Positions 1 through 11,483 of a stretch of DNA of 64,000 nt are shown here, one piece after another. The DNA is from Moniliophthora roreri (taxonomy: Eukaryota; Basidiomycota; Agaricomycetes; Agaricales; Marasmiaceae): contig LATX02000184.1 in assembly GCA_001466705.2 (NCBI GenBank), forward strand, positions 649,407 through 713,406. Reading direction: 5' to 3'. The position numbers and the translations under genes were made by a program. Below the pieces are notes generated by a model. It searched no databases and was not told the origin of the DNA. It saw only the letters and a list, made by a program, of their open reading frames with translations. How positions within the stretch are numbered: the stretch's first letter is position 1; every line of letters starts with the position of its first letter.

Positions 1-129
1 CTTCTGTTCTGACACCGAGGGTATGAGGTTGACCTCGATGAACTCGTAGGGAATCTGTTTCTCGATGAGAACGACTTCCACACGCGCGCTGCATGTCGCC
101 AAGCGAGAACCGTAGAGCTTGAGTACCAT
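1..129 (-). CDS. Glutathione S-transferase, N-terminal fragment (runs off the window)
   Basis: The first 43 codons of a gene leaving the window at its left edge. It begins MVLKLYGSRLATCSARVEVV and continues with a segment like EKQIPYEFIEVNLIPS. This is the thioredoxin-like N-terminal fold of glutathione S-transferases: a first beta strand, the glutathione-contacting loop with a Ser/Thr-Cys-Ser stretch, helix 1, then the second strand. The style resembles fungal phi/theta-like enzymes, which conjugate glutathione to electrophiles in the cytosol. The ATG is the first in frame and no upstream coding extension is visible. The C-terminal all-helical domain is outside the window, so class and activity cannot be decided. 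It lies upstream of, and in the same orientation as, an epoxide hydrolase, another detoxification family; that pairing may be chance. Confidence 0.72.
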   Translation of the reverse strand, partial: MVLKLYGSRLATCSARVEVVLIEKQIPYEFIEVNLIPSVSEQK

Positions 130-1168
130 GATGGGAGGATATGTTGGGGCTTGACCTTGGGCTTTCTGTTCCTCATTTATACGTACCGTTGATAAGTTGG
201 TCGATGTGCGAATATGTCGGTAGTTTCCATTCGAAGGATTAGACGGCCCGGGTCATTTGAAAGGGTGCGTTTCTTTACTAATACAGACACTGGAGCTGTT
301 AGGAGTGTAATAGGCAGAACGTTGATCGCAGAGCTTCTAATCGGATGGAGAACTAGTCGGATGGAAATTGGCTGCCGATCCGATTCTTGGTCCACAGTGC
401 ACCCGAGTCAATGCACACAGAATGAACGTTGCCTAGTTCCAGCGGGAAGGTGGCAGAGACACCCTCCTTCCTTTTTCGGAACGACACTTCGAAGCTTCGT
501 TGTCATCGTTGACGCCGTTGGGCCTGACGGCGGCGTCGAAGAGTTCCCTGGGCGTCGAAGGCGATTGATTAAAACATAACTACAGTAGTACTAGAATATG
601 TAATAGAACATGTTTTTACATTTACAGAAATTTGACGGAGTAGTGAACACTATAAGACTTTGCGCTTTTGTTTTTTCTCGGGCAATGGGGAAACATTATC
701 GTCGGGGTCTACCGCCTGCCCCTTGTGACCACGTGGACGTGTCGAAGGCGGTTGGAGTGAGGGTTCAACTGAGCTTCTCCGCTGGTTTTACGCGTCGCGT
801 TTGCCATGGTCGCGTCTTGCGCTTGCATCAGAGGTGGGCAGAAACACGTCTTTCAATCTGCAGATCCCTCAGCAATGCTAGCTCATCAGGTCTACAGATC
901 TCGGACTGTCAAAATTAATTAAGACGTCAACGGAGTTGCAGCAAGAACATATGAATATTCTGCCTTCAGGAAAGCTCATATTTACTGTAGCATGCAGTGG
1001 ACGGCCAAAACATACAAAGTATTTTCTACATATGTTCAAATCAGGGCGGAGAAGGCGGTGTAATGACAGCGAAGCATCATAAATATCGCTCCGAAAAAGG
1101 AACGAGAGTGTTCCCGCCACCTTTCCAGTACATTTTACTTTTAAACAAATAAGACTCTGAGGGAAACA
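130..1168. other. Intergenic, no supported gene
   Basis: About 1 kb between the start of the glutathione S-transferase gene and the stop of the epoxide hydrolase gene. Open frames of 70-120 codons occur but have no recognisable domain, no intron-supported extension and atypical composition. It presumably holds the promoter of the transferase and the 3' untranslated region of the hydrolase. I see nothing else. Confidence 0.5.
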
Positions 1169-2327
1169 CTAGGAATCCTCGGAATCTTGTAACTCATTCA
1201 GCCACTGCTCAATCTCCGCATTGACTTTGTTACTCGCTTCAAGGTGTACCCAATGACCAGTGTCGACATCGACAATCTTCACCTCGGACGCGTATTTAGT
1301 CATGACATCCTTTCCTCGTTTTGGGGTACAAATGTAGTCTTGGCTAGCTGCGATGAAAAGCGAGGGGCTTTGTATCCACCATCGCTCTTTCGGGATACCT
1401 GCGAGAGAAATGAGCCCCATGGAGTAAGAATAGGGATATCGAGTACGTACTGAGGTTGTCTTCTAAATCATTATTCTCGATTTGAGATATGTACCAATTG
1501 AGAGATGACTTGATGCCCCCACTGTCCAGTACGTTACGACGGATGTTCTCAATGTCCTGGGCTGAGTGTCAGACCTTTGCTACGTTAAGACAGCAGCAAG
1601 TACCCCCGTACCTCCATGGTAAGATAGTCAGGAAATCCTGGCTTCATATCATTCTCGATCCACTCTGCTGTCTTCCCGGGTAATGCCATGTATGTCAACC
1701 AAGTCGATGGATCCTTCGGGTACAGAAGCTGGATGAAGCTGTCGACGTGGTCCTGGATCGTCTTCGCGGAGCCTTGCTGTTCAAAGAATTTCCAGTAGGA
1801 ATATCCTTCATAACCCAAATACTCCTTCGTAATTGCCATGACAGCGTCCAACTCAAACTTCTCGGTGATTGGCTCCAGAAAAGAGAGCCCGAGCCATACA
1901 AAACCGAGAAATCGCTCGGGAAATAATATTGACAGCCTTGAAAGCGCGGCGCATCCCCTGAACCGGTGGTGTATTGATCAATATGTACTTCACAGTTCAA
2001 GGAAACTTACCAGTCATGCCCTATTCCAATGACCTGTTCAAGCTTCACCGCTTCCAAAATGTCTACCAGATCGGCAGCTATCAAATTCAATCTCCAATCC
2101 TTCGAATCCAACGGCCGGCTCGTTCGTCCTGCACCAAGCATGTCTGGTGCAAGAATCCCGTATCCCAAAGGTTTGAAGTATTCAATTTGCCTATACCATT
2201 CGCGCGATTGGGATGGAAATCCATGGAGGAAAAATAGCGTAGGTCGATTGGGCCACGCCGAGGAGTAAAAGTATTCGTAATTGAGACCCCGTTTGGTGGC
2301 CAGCTGGGCGTAGCAAGTTGGATCCAT
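1169..2327 (-). CDS. Soluble epoxide hydrolase (alpha/beta hydrolase)
   Basis: Four exons (2327-2011, 1957-1612, 1556-1451, 1398-1169) join to 332 codons with all phases closing; introns are 52-55 nt with GT..AG ends. The product has the epoxide hydrolase layout: oxyanion-hole motif HGFP at residues 35-38, nucleophile elbow GHDWG with catalytic Asp105 split by intron 1, a cap-domain region with YSYWKFF, charge-relay Asp277 (SQDYIC) and catalytic His305 (TGHWVHLE). The enzyme would open epoxides to vicinal diols through an Asp-ester intermediate, probably in the cytosol or peroxisome. The length matches single-domain fungal and plant soluble epoxide hydrolases, and no signal peptide is visible. 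All catalytic residues are present, so it looks functional. The substrate (lipid epoxide or xenobiotic) cannot be told. Confidence 0.9.
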
Positions 2328-2625
2328 ACTGTCCTGGATTTGACACTTGCATGCTTAAGTATCGCTGGCATGAGCTGGCAGTGGCATCAGTCACGAGAAG
2401 ATTGTAACGACGCCGACGGAGATCATCAACTAGAACTTGAAGAAGTTATATGAGTTGTCGCTGATGGAAAAATCTGAAGGCTCATTCAACGATACATAAT
2501 CACTTGGTCCAAATCATCGACCCATTTTGCATTCTTCGTCATCCTTCCTAAAATCATGTATACTGGTCCATTGTATTGACATTTCCTATTGATCTAGCTA
2601 TGAAAGATACAGCCTCTCAAGCGAT

Positions 2626-4560
2626 TCAAAAGCAAAAACCAATCTCGTTCGCTCTGGCACTGCCCACGGAGCTTGCTATAGCTCCCATAGCCCACCTATT
2701 CAGCAATACGAGGTGCAACATACTGCTATCCGCAGAAAACATCCTTCCATTTTCCAACATCGCGAGCGGTAGACCGGAAAACCAAATAAATACATCAAGG
2801 ATGGGCCAGAACCTTGTGATCCTACATCTCATAAAGAACACAGCAAGGCCTGCTGCAAAGCATGACGTTGGGATCGTCGAGTATATCATCCACCTTGTTG
2901 GCGTCTCGCTATTCTTCCACCACGTTCGCTCTTGTAATTGTTGGAATAAGAGAATGGATAGAACAAGTGTCGATGCAGTCATGGCAAGACCTGCAGCAGT
3001 ATAGACCACCCAGTCGGGGGTAGGTCGAAAGGAACCGAAACCAAGGGCTTCCCGGGTTTTGGTTTGGAAAATTGAGCCTATGATGGCAGCTGCCGCGCCG
3101 GACAAGTTCAACACAAGCCCAGGGCGAAGCCTACCCTCTTGGGGAGCACTTCGACTGAAAGTAGCAATAGCCATAAATTGTTTGGATGGAGAATCTGGAA
3201 GAAAAAGTTTCATTCCAGGTTGCAAGGCTATATCTGCAGTCTTTCCGGTGTACAGGCTGTGGAGGTCCGTCAGCCGTCCAGTAAAAAGGGTGTTGCTAAT
3301 CGCCACACTCGTCCATATTCCGGCAGAGGTACCGACGGTCAAAAAATAGCAGATGATCATTTGCCCAAGAACACCGGCAATAAAGAAAGGAATCGCCGTA
3401 AAGCGAGTCTCTCCGCTGCTAAAGGCGACGGTATCAAACCCAGGCTCTATGTTCGCATATGGCCTGATAATTTCCAGTATAGCAGCCATACGATTAATGT
3501 ATGCCTCATCAGCGGATACACCTCCCACTCCCCAACGGCCCGGCAGGTTCTGAACGGTAAGGCGACCATGGTCGAGGAGAACTCCACCCAGGACAGCAAT
3601 CCACAGCGTTTGTCCGACGCTCACAGTGGCGAGTTCTCCAGGTTGCAGAGACCATTGAGGTGTTTCCGATAGACGTTTTATATCTCCTACAACCCGGTAG
3701 TATGCGCCAGCCAGTTCACGCAACGAAGCTGATACCTTCGACCCAACTGGCGCATATGAATGGAAGTCGATGGTGCAGGCGGGTGCATCTAGGTCAACAT
3801 GATCCAGGTCTAGGGTCCATGGATCAAGTTCGCCATCACCCTGGTGTTTCGCTAGGTTGTGTATGAAAGGGCTCTGTGAGTAGGGTCGCCGAACCATGTG
3901 GGCAGCCACAACATAGAGAGCAGACTGTTCCGAGTCGACATCGACGATAGATTTACTTGGCATTGACTTGGTTGTGAACACAAGTCGGCCTTTCACGGAG
4001 ATCTTGACTTCCCAGTTCCGGAAAACATGGTAGTCAGTGGCTGCGAATAAGAGAAAGTCTCTTGCGCTAGGAGATCGGCGTCCAGTCCCTTGCGATGTGG
4101 AGTTTGGACGTGTGATGGGTGTGACCAAACCGGCGGAACTGACTTTCCACATAGAATCATCGACAGATTGGGTCCTGCGTATGAAACAGTGCATGACACG
4201 AAGAGCCATCTGAAGAGCATCTTCACGGGCCTGCCTCGATACCTTCTCGGAGGGTATCCAGAAGTTTGACTGCCCGTACGAGGCGCGAATCCGTGGTATG
4301 AAATGACATGTATTGGATACCCAATTGACGTGCTGCATCGTTGGAATAGATACCATCGGAATCCCGAAACAGAGTACTGGTCCAACCGCAGGATCGATCT
4401 TCCAAAGTTCCTCCGCTGAAGTGCCCAAGGCAGCATAGAGCACGCTGGCAAGGAGGAGAAGACCGGGTGGCCAGGTGACGATATCGTTTGCTGGTGCTTG
4501 GGTCTGAAGTGCAAAGCTAGGAGCACCATTACGATTGCTGGTGAGAGCCCGGCGGCACAA
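2626..4560 (-). CDS. Multi-pass membrane protein of unknown function
   Basis: One uninterrupted frame of about 640 codons. I do not recognise a family. It has a hydrophobic stretch near the start (around LLLLASVLYAALG), a long soluble region of about 250 residues (residues 80-330), then at least five strongly hydrophobic segments: QTLWIAVLGGVLL, FFIAGVLGQMIICYFL, LAMTASTLVLSILL, TSCFAAGLAVFFM and ILDVFIWFSGLPLAML. That predicts an integral membrane protein with a large N-terminal loop, a design common among unannotated basidiomycete proteins. The frame opens at a TTG and has no ATG near its 5' end, so the true start is probably in an upstream exon that I could not place; the 5' boundary is provisional. 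It lies tail to head with the epoxide hydrolase on the same strand. Confidence 0.6.
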   Translation of the reverse strand: MCRRALTSNRNGAPSFALQTQAPANDIVTWPPGLLLLASVLYAALGTSAEELWKIDPAVGPVLCFGIPMVSIPTMQHVNWVSNTCHFIPRIRASYGQSNFWIPSEKVSRQAREDALQMALRVMHCFIRRTQSVDDSMWKVSSAGLVTPITRPNSTSQGTGRRSPSARDFLLFAATDYHVFRNWEVKISVKGRLVFTTKSMPSKSIVDVDSEQSALYVVAAHMVRRPYSQSPFIHNLAKHQGDGELDPWTLDLDHVDLDAPACTIDFHSYAPVGSKVSASLRELAGAYYRVVGDIKRLSETPQWSLQPGELATVSVGQTLWIAVLGGVLLDHGRLTVQNLPGRWGVGGVSADEAYINRMAAILEIIRPYANIEPGFDTVAFSSGETRFTAIPFFIAGVLGQMIICYFLTVGTSAGIWTSVAISNTLFTGRLTDLHSLYTGKTADIALQPGMKLFLPDSPSKQFMAIATFSRSAPQEGRLRPGLVLNLSGAAAAIIGSIFQTKTREALGFGSFRPTPDWVVYTAAGLAMTASTLVLSILLFQQLQERTWWKNSETPTRWMIYSTIPTSCFAAGLAVFFMRCRITRFWPILDVFIWFSGLPLAMLENGRMFSADSSMLHLVLLNRWAMGAIASSVGSARANEIGFCF

Positions 4561-5941
4561 CGACAGAGTTCAACTATTCCGATTCCCTGATGGAGATGTT
4601 TCAACTTTCATTATTGGCTCAAAATAAAGGCAGCGCACCATATCTTACGAGGTTCTTGAATTCTTCGAGTTAGGGTAGGACGAGTGCAGTTGGCACTCAT
4701 CGAGCATCAGAGAGACATACTTAAGTATATACGAAATTCGTGGATGCGTGTTTGCCACTACAAAGTTCAAACCTTAAAGAAAGATAAGATGCCATCGGCG
4801 GCCTTAGCATGCGCTTGTAATTCCCGGTGCCAAGTGGAGCCAGACCCTTGGTATCGTCCATCTCAACATGATGCTTGTTGGCGTTTGTAAGCACGGTACG
4901 CGCCCGAGTAGCCAAGTGAAATCCATAACGCTGTCAAAGAAAAGGGTAGTCGGGTCGGCGGTCTAGCAAGAACTAGAGTAAACATCGGAATTATTGGACG
5001 GTGGCATGCAGGCTGAGGACAACTGCAATTTTTAAACCCTCACCTGTCATTCTAACTTCTAGCAAAATCAGCGCCCTGAGCTGACTTGCGAGGATGTGAA
5101 AGCTTCCTCAGCGCCTAAACTCAATGGTACTGAGAGATGCACCGCTCTTTTCAATGCGGCCCTAAACTATTTATGAACTCGAGAGTGTCAAGGGAGGTGC
5201 AGCTCTGATAGAGCTCAGGTATGGGAACATCAAAGAAAATGTGACTGACCAAGGAGAAGCTCTGTAATAGGACATATATCAGGAATGAGAATCAGGAGGG
5301 CTTTGAAGTCGGAGTACGCACCAAAGTAGCAGACAGGACTCGGCGATTTCTGGGGCTGAAAGTAATGAACATGATGGTAGAAAAGGTAAAAAGGTTTGTG
5401 AGAGGCACGGACCCCAGCGCGACTGAAGATTGTCCTAATCTCCTAAGACTAACTCGGAGAGGGCTGCAGGTTGCGGAATTGCTTCCCTGGCCTGACTAGT
5501 CCTGATTAATCCAAGCCCAGAACCATACCTTACGGCACGGGAGGCTGTGGACACCAAGTTTTCCGGAGGGGACAGTCTCGAACCAGCGCACTCGAGGTCT
5601 GATTCGCTGACATGAACCACTCACATTCCCAGGTTCGGGCCATTACAACCACTCCGCTAGGAAGCAGATAGTGAATAAGGAAAGTGATATGGTATTGAAC
5701 CCGTGTTTCTCATACCAGGAATTCGATCTTTTCGTCTTATTTTTCCCTTATTCCTTCAACCATTTCATCCATGCGTTGGACTAGTGGATGAAATCTTTTT
5801 AGTATTGCTGCCGTCGAGCGAGGCAACGACGACGCACTTTCTTGACCGCGTACACGTGCACCTCACGCAATTATTTCGACTTTGACGCAAATCCATCACG
5901 CTTACAAGTCAAGGTATTGTTATTTTTGCATTCAATCCCCC
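4561..5941. other. Intergenic with a tRNA-like repeat
   Basis: About 1.4 kb between the membrane protein and the acetyltransferase gene, which are divergently oriented. No convincing coding exon is seen. The right third holds a tRNA-like promoter element on the minus strand, described separately. Confidence 0.5.
5430..5667 (-). repeat. Putative tRNA-derived SINE or tRNA pseudogene
   Basis: On the minus strand, TAGCGGAGTGG (5649-5659) matches the RNA polymerase III A box and GGTTCGAGACT (5574-5584) matches the B box except at the last positions. The spacing of about 65 nt between them suits a Ser- or Leu-like tRNA with a long variable arm. The flanking acceptor-stem halves do not pair and the D stem is poor, so this is not a working tRNA gene. 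A tRNA-derived SINE head followed by an unrelated body toward 5430 is the best reading; the 3' end of the body is a guess. Other copies in the genome would be needed to define its limits. Confidence 0.42.
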
Positions 5942-7591
5942 ATGTCCTTGTTCAAATCAGCGGCTTTTCAGTTAACCAGGTCGTCTCGCAGGCATGCATC
6001 ACGGCTTACACATTCATTATCGACTCAGCGATCTCAACCCCATTTCCCATGCGTAGAAGCTCATGCAGCTCGAGAATCTCGAATACGAGGGACACCCTCA
6101 CAGTTCTCGACACCTGCATCTGGTAGTTCGTCACAATTGCAATCCCAGTCGCATTCAGAAACGGGACCAGAACCACCTTATGCGCGACCGAACCCCCAAT
6201 CATACAATGTTTACCACGATCCAAACCCATTGCACCTAACATATTCAACAACGCCATTACCATCCTTCGACGTTGCATACGAAACATGGGGTACCTTGTC
6301 GCCAAACAAGGACAACGTCATCCTTCTCCATACCGGTCTCTCAGCATCCTCACACGCTGCATCGACACCCGCAAATCCCGCTGACGGTTGGTGGGACAAG
6401 TTTATCGGTCCAGGAAAGGCGCTAGACACCAGCCAATTCTTTATCATTTGTTGCAATGTTCTTGGTGGATGCTATGGATCCACAGGTCCTTCTTCGATAG
6501 ATCCAGCATCAGGGAAGCCGTTCGCAACCAACTTCCCCGTCGTTTCCGTATTTGACATGGTGCGGGCGCAGTTTCGGTTGTTGGATCATTTAGGTGTCAA
6601 GAGACTATATGCAAGCGTTGGGTGCTCGATGGGTGCAATGCAGAGTCTGGCAGCTGGTTGGCTGTATCCGGACAGAGTTGGAAAGATTGTCAGCATAAGC
6701 GGGACAGCTAGAAGTTCGCCTTCAGCCGTAGCCATGCGATTTGCTCAGAGGAGTGGTATGCTTCTATTCCTCTTCAACGACAGTCGGCTCACGTTGATCT
6801 TGACAGTGCTCATGGCCGACCCGAACTGGAATAACGGATTTTACTATGACGGCCTTCCACCACACACCGGAATGAAGCTAGCTAGACGTGAGTTTTTGAC
6901 TTGCACCTGAATATCTATGATTTGAACGTCCGTTATTCTAGAAATCGCAACTATAACTTACCGCTCTGGCCCTGAATGGGACCTCCGTTTCGGTCGCCAA
7001 CTGCGACCACTTCCAGCATCAGAAAACGAGGCAAACCCGCGTACACCCGCTCTTTGCCCCGACTTTCTGATCGAAACATACCTAGATCACCAAGGCGAAC
7101 AATTCTGCCTCAAATACGACGCCAACTCCCTTATTTACATCTCCAAAGCCATGGACCTCTTTGACATGACGCAGTCTGTTCTCTCTACTCTTCCTTTATC
7201 GCCATCCTCGCCATCCTTGCCACACTCGCCATCATCACCAACACAAACGCATAAAACGTCACATTCAAAATCCCATCCGCCACCCCCCAATCCCCCCTCT
7301 TACCTTCCAGATCTTGCAGCTGGAATGGCACCGCTTGCCAAAATACCAGCCCTCGTTCTGGGCGTACAGTCGGATATACTATTTACGGTTGAGCAACAGA
7401 GAGAAGTAGCTGATGCGTTGAGAATGGCTGGAAACGATAGAGTGAGCTATTATGAGTTGGGAGGCGTTTGGGGCCATGATACCTTTTTGTGAGTGACTCC
7501 GCTGCTACTTGAAGAGTTTTAGTTTTGATTGTGCGTAAATAGGTTGGATGTTTTGAACGTTGGAGGTGCTATTCGAGGGTTTTTGTCTTGA
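5942..7591 (+). CDS. cysA: Serine O-acetyltransferase, MetX/alpha-beta hydrolase type (fungal cysA-like)
   Basis: Four exons (5942-6755, 6807-6887, 6942-7488, 7543-7591) give 496 residues. The body is the homoserine-acetyltransferase (MetX) fold: [14 protein letters not shown] in the oxyanion region, [11 protein letters not shown], and nucleophile elbow GCSMGAMQ with Ser229. The last catalytic residues lie in GVQSDILF (Asp) and WGHDTF (His), followed by the ending [14 protein letters not shown]. The variants GLSASSH and [12 protein letters not shown] are, from memory, those of fungal CysA/Cys2, which acetylate serine for cysteine synthesis, rather than Met2, which acetylates homoserine. The N terminus ([20 protein letters not shown]) is basic, Ser-rich and lacks acids, as in a mitochondrial presequence. 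A Ser/Pro-rich insertion interrupts the fold at about residues 375-418. The chosen ATG is the first in frame. Confidence 0.85.
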
Positions 7592-7836
7592 AGATCGGAA
7601 AGTTTGCATTTTGCTTGCACCTGGATTCATCGCGCAATAGTTTAGTCTAGTCATGCCTTTCTGTGAATTTCTGAGGAACTCAGGATTTAGATTTTCACCA
7701 ATCATGCTTTCTCAAGTGAAGAGCACGGCGTCTAGAGCCCCTGTCGCGGAGTTTCCAATCGTTATTGACATGCATGAGTGGGTAACAATACAAACATTGA
7801 CAGCAAATAGCAAATACACAAGTCCAATCGAAGCAC

Positions 7837-9772
7837 TCAGCCCAGAAGCCCTTTCACGTATCGTAATAAATCCTTGCCCTAGAGGAAAGCAGAAGCGTAA
7901 GCCGCTGTCACCCACGAAAAACACTAATCTACTCACTCCACGACTCTTGACACCTTCGACCATCGCTTCGAAGTCCACTTCCATACCATCATCTCCCTCA
8001 GGAATATTACCGTCTTCACCTCTCTGCCTCCTCCCACCCTGATACCGCTGCGTCATCTTATACCTCAACACAACAGTCAAAACCGCTCTCCAGCCCTCCA
8101 TAGCACCTCCATTTGCACCTATGCCATTCAACTGAGAGGTCGACGACGATGTCCGTGTATGTGATGATGTATTCACGGACACTGAAGAAGGCGATGGAAT
8201 CGGTAACGTCGGTAAAGGTGTAGACCGTACGACGTACGGACAATATGATCTGTGTTCTTTGAGAAGATCAAATTGGCGCTGTTTTTGTGCACTTCTACTG
8301 ATATTGGCTGTTTGGGTACCTTCTGGAGCTGGAGCGGCTTCACTTGCTGACGAAGGCGGAGGTGCAAATGCCCATAGGCCAACACGTCGTTGACATAGCA
8401 CGCAATGGAGCAAAGAGGTATCTCGGGATGCGATTTTAGTAGACGCATTTCGTAGAAGATTGGGATGAGGGATGTTCGCATTGCTTGGAGCAACGGAAGA
8501 AGCTCTCGACAATGAGGGCGTGGTTACACGCGAGGCGGAACGTGAAGACATGGTGCGTGGTCTTTCCGGTGCAGGTGTCCACCCGAATAAAGCTATGAGA
8601 ACAGCGGTCGTGGAAGGGTTTGAAGGAGCGGGCGGACTCGTAGAAGATGAAGCTTCTGCTGTTTCGGGTTCCTCATTCTCATGAGGTAGCTCATAAGAGA
8701 ATATGATTGACTGAAGCGACGTCACTTGGTTTTGAGTCTAAAGTGAGAATTATTAATAAGAACCATCGTGTGTAGTGATAGTACTAACCAATGGGTGCTT
8801 GACTTCAACGGAGTGAACCAAATGGTCCAGAGATAGCGCGCTCTTTTTTAATTCACGTACTGTCACCGTAGGTGATTGCAATGGTATTCGGTAAATGAGA
8901 TCTTTGCTGAGAGTAAGAACTCGCATAACCCATAAAATAACTCGCTTCTTACCATCACATTGTCGGGTTCTCCAAGGGCAGCCATTTTTGTGTGCTTCCA
9001 CGAGTGAAACACGTTGTTTTTCAATCAATGCATTTGCTGAATTCGGATTTGATGTGAGTAACCAACGGACTTGCTATAACCTACCTTCTTACCAGCATCT
9101 CGTGTCATTCCGTCCTTGTTTGCGAGCACCCAAGAGACGTTACATATTCCACACACTAGTCTATCCTTTCCGTCATTTATCCAACCACACTTTGCCGCTG
9201 CTACTGCATCAATTTGTGGGGGCTTATTGGCATATGTGGAAAGTTTGAAGGTGGAGAGGCGATTCAGAAAAGATGGTATGGATGAGGGTCTGTAATCCGC
9301 GAGTGGTGATAATGGTGCAGGGGAGTCCCGATGGGCAAATGTATTGCGTGTGCGACTAGCCGCACGCGACAAAATGGCGGTGAGGTGCGGTGTACTTTTC
9401 GAAAGCGAGCCAAAATTGGTCCCGAGTGAACTTCTAACGGTTTGTGACCTAGGTTTCAGAGAACCGCTGACGGTACGAGTTGACAGCGAGATTGGACTGA
9501 CTTCGACGAGTGTGAATCTTTCGATTTGATGCCGTACTTGGCGAGTGTTGAGTAGATTGAACGAGCAAGGAAGGGTTTCTTTGTCGGGGGCGGCTGGTCA
9601 ACGAGCGTTTCTTTTGAGGCGACGGCTGCGTCAAGTTTGTGGAATGCCTCGTCAAGTTTTCTCTAAATTAGACCTTTTTAGCCACGAAGTAGTAAGTTGT
9701 AACTAATTGAATACTAACTTTCGTGGCCCTTACATCTGCAGAACTTGAACTGGCGCCGCGTTCGACGTCCAT
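7837..9772 (-). CDS. C3HC zinc-finger protein of the ZC3HC1/NIPA-Rsm1 family
   Basis: Seven exons: 9772-9719, 9662-9502 (donor uncertain), 9466-9093, 9036-8953, 8901-8789, 8737-7937, 7878-7837; about 542 residues. The first finger has CGW, then CGIC, then HKNGCPW; intron 8902-8952 joins QCD to DLIYRIPL, restoring the family pattern. The second has HCVLC and, about 70 residues on, KEHRSYCPY, followed by GWRAVL. The paired C3HC layout is that of ZC3HC1/NIPA, S. pombe Rsm1 and budding yeast Pml39, nuclear-basket or mRNA-export proteins. It probably acts at nuclear pores. The second intron is forced by the frame, but its donor could be at 9501 (a 35-nt intron) or at 9537 (71 nt). The gene is convergent with the acetyltransferase and divergent, only 106 bp away, from the F-box gene. 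Confidence 0.82.
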
Positions 9773-9878
9773 GATGGTGGTTGGTGAAGGGAGAAGAATG
9801 CTTACACAGCCACCCGGTTCAGCGAAAAAGGCCCCTAAACTGAGTCAAGATACTCCACGAACCACCAATATTGTCCTC

Positions 9879-11483
9879 ATGGCCCGCCAGAACACAGATA
9901 TCTTTCATCCTACAAGCGTATTTTCTCGAGATTTTCCAATTGACATGCTACTCGCGATATCCTCATGGCTACCTATACGAGACGCTTTGTCGTTCACGTC
10001 AGTAAGGATGCAACAACTCAAGTGTCTCCTTCCTCACCGATCCTTCTATCTAGACGTGTCGTCGCCTACATGGACTCACCGTGGTAAAGACTTTCTGGCT
10101 ATCCTTATTGGAATTCGCAAACGGGTTGCGTCCCATCGCTTGCCCACCAGAGGAAGATCTTGCCGCACTCGACGTGCAGAAGCTGAAGGGTATTGCACTT
10201 CATACTCTACAGAGAGATGAAAATCTGGCACTATCAGAACCAAAGTACGAGCAGCGTTCACTCAAGAAGTTTCGGACTGGTATTGAAGTGAACGCTGCTT
10301 TCCATGTACCGGGCACGCGCCTTCTGGTCTTGTGCGATGCTTCTGACGGGAAGGCGTCGTGCTGGGATACGCTTTCCAAGAAGAAAGTCTGCGTTTCTGC
10401 CTACGTTGGTCGCAAGATCTTCGACTGGAGCTTTGCCAAGCAGTATAGGAACAAGATCCTGAAGGCTTTCTTCGTCGCAGATTCTGCAAATGCTACACTG
10501 TACGTTGTCCCTAACTTTCAAGTATGTTCTTTTTGAGCGCTTTCAAAGGCCTACAGCCCTTATTGTTTTGTGCCTAAACTATCCTTCAGGCGAAAAACCC
10601 AAGCCGTTCTTCGACATCCTATTCAAACATGAGTTCCACGCACCCGTCAACCCTTCAGATATCGTTCATTGTGATTTAAACTTGGAATTCGTTGTGGTTA
10701 CTTCACGTCAAGGAAAAGAAACAGTGGACATCACAATTTTTGACTACACTCGAAAAACGCGACGTGTGATACACACCGATATCCCTGCTGTATGTTGAAG
10801 GCCCCATCTCTTTCTGGCTAGTACAAAACACTGACCTGACTATTAAGGCCGATGATTACTACCGGCTGGAGCCTTGTTTTCAAGGAAAACAACTCCACCT
10901 CTTCGTCCATCATCCACATTGGACATACTTCCATACTTGCTCCAAAGCTGATATCGCCGAGGAGGCCTATATCAGCCTTTTGCAGCACTCCGAAAACCAG
11001 AAGTACAGTTGGCCGAAAACTTCTTCTGAGATATCGCCCTGTGAATACGAACATTTTCTTAGTTGCTCCTGCGGGCCTCGCACCTTGACCACCGTTCATT
11101 ACGTGGCCTCGACGCAGAATTCGAACATACAGGGCATTGAATTCTTCTACTGGGACCCATCCCGCAGCGGCAAAACGACTCCTATTACATCGTTCCTTGT
11201 CAAAGGGTATCTCCAAGACAACGGAGATGACATATTGATTGACAACACCTCCAGTTCAAGTGTGCTTTTCTTCCATGAGCCACTCGAGGTGCATCAAACT
11301 GCCCTAAAACTCCTCACTTTCGATGAGGGGTCATCCACACCCACTCTTCATTCGCCCAAAATTCCAAAGGAATGGATCTTCACTCAGCGCGAGAACCTCT
11401 ACAATATCTTGTTTGACGAACTGCTTGGTACCATCTATTTTGTCACTAGGCGTGGGAGGCTATTATGTGTTCCGTACGCGTAG
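9879..11483 (+). CDS. F-box protein with a beta-propeller-like C-terminal region
   Basis: Four exons (9879-10001, 10054-10499, 10549-10789, 10848-11483) give 481 residues with closing phases. The F-box is near the N terminus: FPIDMLLAISSWLPIRDALS, joined by intron 1 to TCRRLHGLTVVKTFW, which is the canonical helix pattern. The rest alternates predicted strands (for example RLLVLCDASDG, LIVLCLNYPSG, FVVVTSRQG) and resembles the degenerate propeller of many mushroom F-box proteins. The F-box would bind Skp1 in an SCF ubiquitin ligase, and the C-terminal region would pick the substrate, which is unknown. Mushroom genomes hold large expanded F-box families, so a specific ortholog cannot be named. 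Confidence 0.8.

Noticed and set aside
214..579. Plus-strand open frame of 121 codons
   Set aside because: No domain, no intron-supported extension, and it sits in the promoter side of the transferase gene; length is within chance for this GC content.
2626..3004. Plus-strand frames opposite the membrane protein
   Set aside because: They are antisense shadows of the long minus-strand frame.
5574..5667. Functional tRNA-Ser or tRNA-Leu gene
   Set aside because: A and B boxes are present, but acceptor and D stems do not pair.
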